From Streptosporangium becharense (lineage in GTDB: Bacteria > Actinomycetota > Actinomycetes > Streptosporangiales > Streptosporangiaceae), in assembly GCF_014204985.1 (NCBI RefSeq), contig NZ_JACHMP010000001.1, positions 4,774,001 to 4,838,000 on the forward strand: 64,000 nucleotides of DNA. Direction: 5' to 3'. Below the pieces are notes generated by a model, which was not told where the DNA came from, made no database searches, and worked only from the letters and a program-made list of their open reading frames with translations. The position numbers and the translations under genes were made by a program. How positions within the stretch are numbered: position 1 is the first letter of the stretch; each line of letters starts with the position of its first letter. Shown in pieces: positions 33,872 through 41,463 of this stretch.

Positions 33872-35172
33872 GGCGCCCCGCCGCGGCGTCGCGGAGCCGG
33901 CCGCGCGGGGTGGGCGGACGCGGGGCCGGCCGGCGCGAGGTGGGCCGGATCGTGTGTGCGGTCGTCGCCGCGGCGCTCACACCGCTGGTGTCGCCGGCCG
34001 CCCCGGCCGCCCTCGCCGACGACGTTCGGGGCGGCCAGCGGGAGGTGCTGCGGACCCTGGACCTGCCCGCCGCCTGGCGGGTCTCCCGGGGGAGCGGCGT
34101 GACCGTGGCCGTGCTCGACTCGGGGGTCGACCCCGCCCACCGCGACCTGGTGGGCTCGGTCGTGGAGGGCAGGGACTTCACGGTGGGTGCCAACCCGCCC
34201 GGAGTGCGGCCGATGAGACTGCACGGCACGTACATGGCCTCGTTGATCGCCGCGCACGGTCACGGGTACGGCGGCGCGGACGGGGTGATCGGCGTCGCGC
34301 CGGAGGCGAGGATCCTGTCGGTACGGGTCATCCTGGAGGACAAGGAGCCCGGGTTCCGGACGTTCAACACCGCCGAGCGCTACGAGAACGTGGTGGCCAG
34401 GGGCATCAGGTACGCGGTCGACCACGGCGCCGACGTGATCAACATGTCGATCTCCAAGGAACTGGCCACCGGACAGGAGCGCGCGGCGATCCGTTACGCG
34501 ATCTCCAAGGGAGTGGTGCTCGTCGCCGCGGCCGGCAACGAGGGTGCCGGCAGGCCCGACGCCTCCGGTCACGCGCCATACTCCTACCCGGCCGCCTTCC
34601 CGGGGGTGGTCTCGGTCGCCGCGGCCGACCGGGGGCTGCGCCGGGCCGCCTTCTCCAACCGCAACCCCTCGGTGCTGCTGGCCGCGCCGGGGGTCGACAT
34701 CTTCGGCGCCGGTCCCGGGGACAAGTACTGGGTGGGCCGGGGCACCTCGCAGGCGACCGCGCTGGTGTCCGGAGTCGCCGCCCTCATAAAAGCGAAATAT
34801 CCGAAAATGTCGCCACCGCTGGTCGCCCAGGCGCTCGTCGCCGGGGCAATCCGGAGACCCGCCGGCGGTTATGACACCGGCACGGGCTTCGGCGTCGTCA
34901 ACGCCCGCCGGGCCCTCGCCGAGGCCGCCAGGCTCTCCCGGCACACCCTCACCGCCGACGGCACCGGCGGCCACGACCCCGCACGCCCGCTGGGCCGGCC
35001 GGCGGAGCCGGTGCGGGTGATCCACCGCGATCGGGACCGGATCACCGCCTACGCCGGGGTGGCCGCCGTCAGCGGGTTCGGCGCCGTCGCCTCGCTCGCG
35101 GTGGCCGCGGCGGCCGTCGGCCGCGCGCGCTCCCCGAGGGCCGGTGCCTCCGCGCGGCGCGTCACCCCCTGA
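33865..35172 (+). CDS. Mycosin-like S8 serine protease, module copy 1
   Basis: This subtilase of the MycP type has 435 residues. A signal peptide is followed by a catalytic domain with Asp (VAVLDSGVD), His (RLHGTYMAS), the oxyanion Asn (AAAGNEG) and Ser (GTSQATALVSG). A C-terminal membrane helix (ITAYAGVAAVSGFGAVASLAV) anchors it. Mycosins normally serve type VII secretion, but no Ecc or Esx gene is in the window. GTG at 33865 follows GAGGAG by five bases. A run of AT-rich codons (ATA AAA GCG AAA TAT) at 34786-34800 interrupts an otherwise GC-rich gene. Confidence 0.88.
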   Translation: MLRRPAAASRSRPRGVGGRGAGRREVGRIVCAVVAAALTPLVSPAAPAALADDVRGGQREVLRTLDLPAAWRVSRGSGVTVAVLDSGVDPAHRDLVGSVVEGRDFTVGANPPGVRPMRLHGTYMASLIAAHGHGYGGADGVIGVAPEARILSVRVILEDKEPGFRTFNTAERYENVVARGIRYAVDHGADVINMSISKELATGQERAAIRYAISKGVVLVAAAGNEGAGRPDASGHAPYSYPAAFPGVVSVAAADRGLRRAAFSNRNPSVLLAAPGVDIFGAGPGDKYWVGRGTSQATALVSGVAALIKAKYPKMSPPLVAQALVAGAIRRPAGGYDTGTGFGVVNARRALAEAARLSRHTLTADGTGGHDPARPLGRPAEPVRVIHRDRDRITAYAGVAAVSGFGAVASLAVAAAAVGRARSPRAGASARRVTP

Positions 35173-35222
35173 CCGCCCTCCGCCGATAGGGCGACGGGCC
35201 CGCGCGACGTAGCATCGGAGGT

Positions 35223-36212
35223 ATGTCGCAGCCAGGGCGGTCCCAGGAGCCGGAGCGGCGTCTGGAAGCCTCGGCGCCACGTGCCCGCGGAGGCTGGCCG
35301 CCGCCGGGTTCCCGGGTGCCCGGCGCGGGGAACGGCCGGGTGCGGCGCGTGCCGTCCCCCGGCTCCGCGATCCGGCGTGCCCCCTCCCTCGGCCCCGCCG
35401 TCCGGCGTGCCCGGTTGCGCACCTGGCCGGCCGGAGGCCGTGACCGCGGGGCGGCCCGGCGCGCCGAGCTGGCGGCCCTGGAGCAGGGCATCCGGTTCCG
35501 TACGATCTTCCTTCTCCTGATGGGCACGATCCTGGCCATCGCCGCCACCGACGTGCTGAGCGGCGCGGCCGGGCTGGTGCGCGAGACCGGTTCCCGCCCG
35601 CTGACCCCCGCCGAGCAGGCCCGTTACATCCGGGACGACATCGCCAGGCGCTGGCACGCCTGGCCGGCCGACCTGGTCTTCCCCGTCGAGCTCCAGTACA
35701 TCGGCCTCGGCCGGGTGCAGCAGTACGCCCGCCGGGTCGGCCTGGCCCCCGAGGTCGCCTGCGCGGCCGGCACCGACGCCCCGGTCGGCTCGGTGCTCGC
35801 CCAGCACGGCTGCCGCACCCTGCTGCGGGCCACGTACGTCGACCAGACCTCCACCTTCGTGGTCACCGTGGGGATCGCCGTGCTCGACGACGAGGAGCGG
35901 CGGAGCGCCGCCACCGGGGAACTGGCGCGGGACGACCGGGTGGGGGTGCGGCCGGTGGCCTTCCCGGGCACGGCGACCGAACTGTTCGGGGCCGCGCAGC
36001 GGCAGCGCACCACCTGGGTCGGCGTCGGCCCCTACATCGTCTTCTCCACGGCCGGTTACACCGACGGCCGCACCCGGGAGTCGGTCTCTCCCGAGGAGAT
36101 CCTGCACAGTGAACTGTGGCCGACGGCCCAGGCGGTCGCCGGGCGCATCGCCCGCGCTCTCGGCGACGAGCCCAGCGCCGTTCCCCGGTGCACCCGGGGG
36201 AACGTGTGCTGA
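35223..36212 (+). CDS. Exported four-cysteine protein, module copy 2
   Basis: This 329-residue paralogue of the 33137 gene has a longer Arg/Pro-rich cytoplasmic tail (about 95 residues), one membrane helix near FLLLMGTILAIAATDVL, and the external domain with ARRWHAWPADLVFPVELQY, the Cys pair (EVACAAG and QHGCRTLLRATY) and a C-terminal Cys-x5-Cys. TAGCAT at 35210-35215 lies seven bases before the ATG. GGAGG at 35217-35221 is too close to act as a normal ribosome site, so a leaderless mRNA is likelier. It overlaps its protease partner by seven bases. Confidence 0.75.
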   Translation: MSQPGRSQEPERRLEASAPRARGGWPPPGSRVPGAGNGRVRRVPSPGSAIRRAPSLGPAVRRARLRTWPAGGRDRGAARRAELAALEQGIRFRTIFLLLMGTILAIAATDVLSGAAGLVRETGSRPLTPAEQARYIRDDIARRWHAWPADLVFPVELQYIGLGRVQQYARRVGLAPEVACAAGTDAPVGSVLAQHGCRTLLRATYVDQTSTFVVTVGIAVLDDEERRSAATGELARDDRVGVRPVAFPGTATELFGAAQRQRTTWVGVGPYIVFSTAGYTDGRTRESVSPEEILHSELWPTAQAVAGRIARALGDEPSAVPRCTRGNVC

Positions 36213-37528
36213 GGCGGTGGCCCTGGGCGGCGGCGGCGCTGGCCGCGTCCCTCTTGACGGCCTCGCCGGCGGTCGCCGCTCCCGCCGGTGCCGCGGCGGG
36301 CCGGGAGGCCGGGGTGCGGCCCGTCCCGGGGGCCGCGGCGGACGTGCGCGAGGACCAGCGCTGGGTGCTGGAGATGCTCAACGTCGAGCAGGCGTGGCGG
36401 ACCTCCAAGGGGGCGGGGGTCACCGTGGCCCTGGTCGACAGCGGGGTCGACGCGGATGTCGCCGAGCTGCGCGGCCGGGTGGTCACCGGGCCCGACATGG
36501 GGTCGATCACGTTCGACCCGGGCCGGCCGGGGGCCGGGCGGCACGGTACGGCCATGGCCTCGCTCATCGCCGGCGCGGGCGACGGCGAGGGCGGCCTGCT
36601 GGGCACCGCGCCCGGGGCCACGATCCTGTCGCTGCCGCTCATCGTCGCGGACGAGCCGGAGGACGGCTCCGCCCTGCCCGAGGAGGACCTGCGCTCACGC
36701 GCCGACAGCCCGCTGGCCCGCGCGATCCGCTACGCGACCGACCACGGGGCCAAGGTGGTCAGCATGTCGCTGGGTGCGTACGGGCCGCACCGGAGCGAGC
36801 GCGAGGCGGTCTCCTACGCCCTGTCCAAGGGGGTGGTGCTCGTCGCCGCGGTGGGCAACGACGGCGACACGCCGTACGCCCTGGAGAACGCCACCTCCTT
36901 CTGGAACTTCCCGGCCGGATACTCCGGGGTCATCGGCGTGGCCGCGGTCGACGCCCGGGGCAAGCCGGCGGCGTTCAGCAGCGACAACCTGTCGGTGCAG
37001 GTCTCCGCGCCGGGGGTGGACGTGCCCGTGGTGCTGCCGGGCGGTGAGTACGGCTCCTCGGAGGGGACCAGTTCGGCGACCGCGCTGGTGGCCGGGATCG
37101 TCGCACTCATAAAAGCAAAATATCCCGACATATCCCCTCATACGGTCTCGCGAGCGCTGACCTCCACGGCCCGGTTCACCCCCGCTGCGGGCTACGACGA
37201 CCACGTCGGTTTCGGCGTCGTCGACGCCGCTGCGGCACTCGCCAGGGCGGGTGAGCTGGTGGCGCGCGCGCGGGAGGTCCCGGTCCCCGAGGGCGAGCAC
37301 TTCGGCGGGGGTATCGTGTCCGAGGGGCCGCGCAGGCCCGGCGCCGACCCCGTCCGGCTCTGGCTGTACGGGACCGGCCTCCTCGCCGGGGTGCTGGCCT
37401 TCACCGGGGGCCTGGTGGTGCTCGGCCGGCGTTCCGGACGCCCCAGGCCGGGGACACCGGAACCGGGCCGTGGGCCGGACCGTGACGGCAGCCGCGATTC
37501 GACGTCGATTCGAACGCGTTTTGGATAA
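36206..37528 (+). CDS. Mycosin-like S8 serine protease, module copy 2
   Basis: This 440-residue paralogue of the 33865 protease has a signal peptide, catalytic Asp (VALVDSGVD), His (GRHGTAMAS), Asn (AAVGNDG) and Ser (GTSSATALVAG), then a C-terminal membrane helix (GTGLLAGVLAFTGGLVVLG) and basic tail. GTG at 36206 follows a GGGGG purine run by five bases and shares the same seven-base GTGCTGA overlap as copy 1. The AT-rich codon run ATA AAA GCA AAA TAT recurs at the matching site (37109-37123). The two proteases differ enough to have distinct targets. Confidence 0.88.
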   Translation: MLRRWPWAAAALAASLLTASPAVAAPAGAAAGREAGVRPVPGAAADVREDQRWVLEMLNVEQAWRTSKGAGVTVALVDSGVDADVAELRGRVVTGPDMGSITFDPGRPGAGRHGTAMASLIAGAGDGEGGLLGTAPGATILSLPLIVADEPEDGSALPEEDLRSRADSPLARAIRYATDHGAKVVSMSLGAYGPHRSEREAVSYALSKGVVLVAAVGNDGDTPYALENATSFWNFPAGYSGVIGVAAVDARGKPAAFSSDNLSVQVSAPGVDVPVVLPGGEYGSSEGTSSATALVAGIVALIKAKYPDISPHTVSRALTSTARFTPAAGYDDHVGFGVVDAAAALARAGELVARAREVPVPEGEHFGGGIVSEGPRRPGADPVRLWLYGTGLLAGVLAFTGGLVVLGRRSGRPRPGTPEPGRGPDRDGSRDSTSIRTRFG

Positions 37529-37602
37529 TCTTCGGGAGAGATCAGCTGAATGTCGGTATTCACGGCCCGGAAAACCGGAAAGATTCGCTAAGGTCGCGCA
37601 CC

Positions 37603-37971
37603 ATGGGGTACGAGTTGCGCGTGGAGCGCCCTGCGCCTCTCGCCTTCGCGGAGCTCGCGGCAGTGCTGGGGCGGGCGGGGTTCGAGTTCAGAGGGTCGCA
37701 GGAGGCGGGAGAGGTCCTCGCCCGTCATGAGGGTGCGGTGCACGCCGTCGCGGTCTGGAACGGTGCACTGACCGGCGCACCCGGCTCCGACTGGCAGGTG
37801 GCCCAGCTGGCCCGGGTGTCCGCCCTGCTGGGGGCGGAGCTCGTCGGCGAAGACGGTGAGTCCTACGCGATCCGCGACGGCCTCGTCGAGCAGCTCAACG
37901 GCTCGGCCAGCTACGAGTTCGGCAAGCTCGACGAGATCCTCGCCGCCGGGCCGGCCGTATGGAGCCGGTAG
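37603..37971 (+). CDS. Conserved hypothetical protein
   Basis: This 122-residue soluble alpha/beta protein (MGYELRVERPAPLAFAELAA) has no recognised family. TAAGGT at 37589-37594 lies eight bases before the ATG and there is no ribosome site, so the mRNA is probably leaderless. It overlaps the ATL gene by 13 bases, which links it to DNA-alkylation response only by context. Confidence 0.65.
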   Translation: MGYELRVERPAPLAFAELAAVLGRAGFEFRGSQEAGEVLARHEGAVHAVAVWNGALTGAPGSDWQVAQLARVSALLGAELVGEDGESYAIRDGLVEQLNGSASYEFGKLDEILAAGPAVWSR

Positions 37972-38267
37972 GCCACCCGACCCCGTACGCCGAGCGGGTG
38001 CTCGACCTGGTCGAGTGCATCCCACCGGGCAAGGTGATGTCGTACGGCGACATCGCCGAGTACCTCCAGGAGGGCGGTCCGCGCCAGGTGGGCCGGGCGA
38101 TGTCCGTCTGGGGCGGTGGGGTGCCCTGGTGGCGCGTGGTGCACGCCGACGGCACCCCGCCCCCCGGCCACGAGCAGCGGTGTCTGACGCTGTGGCGGCA
38201 GGAGGGCACTCCGCTGCGGGGTACCCGGGTGGACATGCATGCCGCCAGATGGGACGGAACGCCGTAA
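37959..38267 (+). CDS. Alkyltransferase-like (ATL) DNA-lesion-binding protein
   Basis: This 102-residue protein is the MGMT/Ogt C-terminal domain (PGKVMSYGDIAEYL helix-turn-helix, then GRAMSVWGGGVPWWRVV). The acceptor Cys of the PCHR motif is Trp57 in PWWR, so it cannot remove the alkyl group. ATL proteins bind O6-alkylguanine and hand it to nucleotide excision repair. It lies near AdnAB, as Rv3204 does in M. tuberculosis. Confidence 0.88.
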   Translation: MEPVGHPTPYAERVLDLVECIPPGKVMSYGDIAEYLQEGGPRQVGRAMSVWGGGVPWWRVVHADGTPPPGHEQRCLTLWRQEGTPLRGTRVDMHAARWDGTP

Positions 38268-38343
38268 AACATGGCGTAACCGGCCCTGGCGTGGCCCACT
38301 ACCATTGCCTAGAAGTGCTCGGTCCGAAAGGCGGTGCTCCCCC

Positions 38344-41244
38344 ATGGCCACCGGCGCCACTCCCGCGCGAGCCGGCGGCGATCCCGTCGTCGACCGGCTC
38401 CGGGTCGTCCAGGATCTCTGCGACCGGGGGGAGCCCCTCGAATCGGTCATGGACGCGATCCGGGCCGACGGACTGACCCCCGAGGAGCGACGCCGCTTCG
38501 ACGCCGAGGTGCTGGCCGGCCCGCTGGGCTCGCGGCTGGACATCGCGACCAAGCGGGGGGCGGCCCGGCGCCGCGAGTTCCTCACGCTCGTCAAACCGTA
38601 CCTCGCCGGCGTCGACCCGCGGGTCAAACGTGACCTGCCGGTCGCCCGCCGGATCGCCTTCCATCTCATCGACCGGCGGGGAATCGACGAGCTCGCCGAG
38701 GGCGACGCGCTGCAGAAGCTCGTGACCGCCGCGGCCGAGCCGTCCAGGCGGGTCCGCAGGAACATGCGCTGGTACGCGAACCTGCCGCTCCAGGAGGAGC
38801 TTCCCGAGTCCCTGTACCGCCTGCGTCGCGCCGACCTCATCCCGGTGACCCAGATCGACGAGATCGGCTGGTCCGGCGGCCGGCTCCACGTCACCGGCCA
38901 CGCCTACCTGGCCGGACTGTCGGTCCGCAGCCGCCGTTTCAACCGCGCCACCGTGGTGCTGCGCGGCCCGCGCTGGCTGCCGCCGGTGCGGATGCGCACC
39001 CGCCGCGTCTTCCGCCCCGCGGCGACCCACGGAGCGCCGGAGGTCGGCTGCAACTACGACTGGTCCGGGTTCACCGCCGAGCTCGGCCCGTGGCCGCTGC
39101 GCTGGCGCGCCGCCGTGCGGGCCGTCGTGCGCGGCGGCAAGCGGCTGCTGCGGCGCCGCGCCACCGTGCAGGACACCACCACCTGGCGCGCCGAGATCGT
39201 GATCTGGAGCCGGGGCGCCCGCGCCTCCGGCCTGCTTCGCGGCCCCTCCGTCGGCCGCACCGAGCGACCCTCGGGCCTCGACCTCGGCAAGGGCTGGTGG
39301 ATCCGCCCGGTCTGGACCTCCGACCGTGCCCTTCAGATCGTGCTCCAGCCCACTCGCGCCGAGCTGACCGACGTGCGCCTGGAGGGCGAGCGGCTGGAGG
39401 TCGAGGTCTTCCTGCCGGGTACACAGGCGACCCGGGGCCACGCCCGTCTCGACGGCCACCGGATCGCCGCCGACTTCACCCCGGCCGAGGGCGGCACCGT
39501 CGTCGTCGTGCCGCTGGCCGTGTCGTCCCTGCTCCAGGAGCGCGACGGCGGCCGGCTCTGGATCGAGCCGAAGGGCGACCCGGCGGCCTCCGTCATGATC
39601 GGCATGGCCCGGGAGAGCCGCACGGTCATCGGCGACCGGGAGATCGCCGTGCTGCGCGACCGGCGCGACCGGGTGAGCGTCTCCGCGCACCGGATCCACC
39701 CGATCATCACCGCCGCGGACTGGGACGACCGGGGCACGCTCACCGTCCGGGGCACCTACCCCGGCGACGGGGCGGCCGAGCTCACCCTCAAGCACCGCGC
39801 CGGCATCATCCACGCCGTCCCCCTGGAGCGCGACGGTTCGAGCTTCACCGCGCGGTTCGCGCCCGCCGCGATGCCCCGCTTCGGCGACACGACCCCGCTG
39901 AGCAGCGGAACCTGGAGCATGGCGGTCCGCGACCCGGCGGGGAAGATCCTCCCGATCCGCGTCGACCACGCCGCGCTCGACACCCTGGACGAGGAGACCA
40001 AGATCCGCGACGGCCGGGAGTACCGGCTGATCTCCACCCGCTTCGACGTCCCGGTGCTGTCCGTCGCCGAGCACCTCCCCGACGACGAGAAGGGTGCCGG
40101 CGGCCTGTACGCGCTGAGCCGCGGCTTCTACCCCGCCGAGCGGACCCGCGAGCTGACCGACGCCACCGTCTACGTCGCCTACGACGGGCGGCACTACGAG
40201 GGCAACGTCCGCGCGGTGTACGAGGAGCGCGTGCGGCGCGGCGACGACCGCGAGCACATCTGGGTGGTCAGGGACGGCTCCTTCGTGCCCCCGGGCTCGC
40301 CGGAGCTGGGCTTCGGCCCGGACGTCAGGCCGACCGTGGTCCGCGCGGGCAGCCGCGAGCACTACGCGGCGCTCGCCCGCTCCCGGTACGTGCTGACCAA
40401 CGGCTTCCTGCCCCAGTGGTTCCGGGCGCGGGAGGACCAGACGGTGGTGCAGACCTGGCACGGCTCCCCGCTCAAACGCATGGGCAACGACCTGCCGCAC
40501 ATGTCCCGCGACCCCCGGCCGCCGGCCTGGCACCGGCAGGCCGTCGAGGTGCGCGGCTGGGACCTGCTGGTCTCACAGAGCCCGTGGGCGACCGGCGTGC
40601 TGCGCAAGGCGTTCGGCTACCGGGGCGAGGTCCTGGAGAGCGGTTACCCGCGCAACGACGCGCTGCTGGCCGCCGGCCGCGAGGAGGCGGCGGCCCGGGT
40701 GCGCGCGCGGCTCGGCATCGCGCCGGGCGCCAGGGTGGTGCTCTACGCGCCGACCTACCGCGACTACGACCGCAAGAGCACCTCGATCCGGTTCGACCTC
40801 GCCGAGGCGCGCCGCCTGTTCGGCCCGGGGCACGAGTTCCTGATCAGGGGCCACTCGATGCAGGCGGCGCCGAGCGTGCCCGCCGGTCTCGGCCGTGACG
40901 TCACGGCGTACCCCGACATCACGGACCTGTTGCTGATCACCGACGTGCTGATCACGGACTACTCGTCGGTCATGTTCGACTTCGCGGTGACCGGCCGGCC
41001 CATCCTGCTGTTCACCCACGACCTGTCGCGCTACTCGTCCAAGCGCGGGCTCTACCTCGACCTGGCCGCCGAGGCCCCCGGCCCGCTGCTGACCGGTGGG
41101 GCGGAGGTCCTCAAGGCCCTGCGGTCGATCGACGAGGTGGCCGCGGCCCACGCCGAGCGCTACGAGCGCTTCCAGCGGACCTACGTGCCCCGCGACGACG
41201 GCAAGGCGACGGGGAGGCTCGTCGACCACGTCTTCACCTCCTGA
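38344..41244 (+). CDS. CDP-glycerol glycerophosphotransferase family protein (TagF/TarF-like)
   Basis: This 966-residue protein has a helical N-terminal region (about 1-160), a beta-rich middle (about 160-560) and a C-terminal Glyphos_transf domain with family motifs TWHGSPLKRMG, YAPTYRDY and ITDYSSVMFDFA. Such enzymes polymerise glycerol- or ribitol-phosphate in wall teichoic acid or related polymers. The long beta-rich insert is not found in plain TagF. ATG at 38344 is preferred over an upstream frame extension to 38239. No other teichoic acid gene is adjacent. Confidence 0.85.
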   Translation: MATGATPARAGGDPVVDRLRVVQDLCDRGEPLESVMDAIRADGLTPEERRRFDAEVLAGPLGSRLDIATKRGAARRREFLTLVKPYLAGVDPRVKRDLPVARRIAFHLIDRRGIDELAEGDALQKLVTAAAEPSRRVRRNMRWYANLPLQEELPESLYRLRRADLIPVTQIDEIGWSGGRLHVTGHAYLAGLSVRSRRFNRATVVLRGPRWLPPVRMRTRRVFRPAATHGAPEVGCNYDWSGFTAELGPWPLRWRAAVRAVVRGGKRLLRRRATVQDTTTWRAEIVIWSRGARASGLLRGPSVGRTERPSGLDLGKGWWIRPVWTSDRALQIVLQPTRAELTDVRLEGERLEVEVFLPGTQATRGHARLDGHRIAADFTPAEGGTVVVVPLAVSSLLQERDGGRLWIEPKGDPAASVMIGMARESRTVIGDREIAVLRDRRDRVSVSAHRIHPIITAADWDDRGTLTVRGTYPGDGAAELTLKHRAGIIHAVPLERDGSSFTARFAPAAMPRFGDTTPLSSGTWSMAVRDPAGKILPIRVDHAALDTLDEETKIRDGREYRLISTRFDVPVLSVAEHLPDDEKGAGGLYALSRGFYPAERTRELTDATVYVAYDGRHYEGNVRAVYEERVRRGDDREHIWVVRDGSFVPPGSPELGFGPDVRPTVVRAGSREHYAALARSRYVLTNGFLPQWFRAREDQTVVQTWHGSPLKRMGNDLPHMSRDPRPPAWHRQAVEVRGWDLLVSQSPWATGVLRKAFGYRGEVLESGYPRNDALLAAGREEAAARVRARLGIAPGARVVLYAPTYRDYDRKSTSIRFDLAEARRLFGPGHEFLIRGHSMQAAPSVPAGLGRDVTAYPDITDLLLITDVLITDYSSVMFDFAVTGRPILLFTHDLSRYSSKRGLYLDLAAEAPGPLLTGGAEVLKALRSIDEVAAAHAERYERFQRTYVPRDDGKATGRLVDHVFTS

Positions 41245-41463
41245 CCGGGCTCCACGCCCCGAAGAGGCTTTCCGGCCCCACCGGGTCTCCGCCGCCGCCC
41301 CCGACCGGTTTCCACACCCCCCGGTGGGGGCCTCCGCCCCAGGTCCGCACCGCCGCGGGCGGCTCCACCGGCCGTCCACCCACCCGGCGGACGACCGGAT
41401 CCACCCTGCCGTACCCGCCGACTCGGCACGATCATCGCCCGGGATCTGGTGGAATGACGAGTT
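41245..41463. other. 219-base gap before adnA
   Basis: GC-rich sequence with several short inverted repeats of CCGG/CCCCGG type follows the glycerophosphotransferase stop. I see neither a clear promoter nor a gene. Confidence 0.35.

Noticed and set aside
33137..37528. Type VII secretion locus
   Set aside because: Two mycosin-like proteases are present, but no EccB, EccC, EccD, EccE, EsxA or EsxB gene lies in the window.
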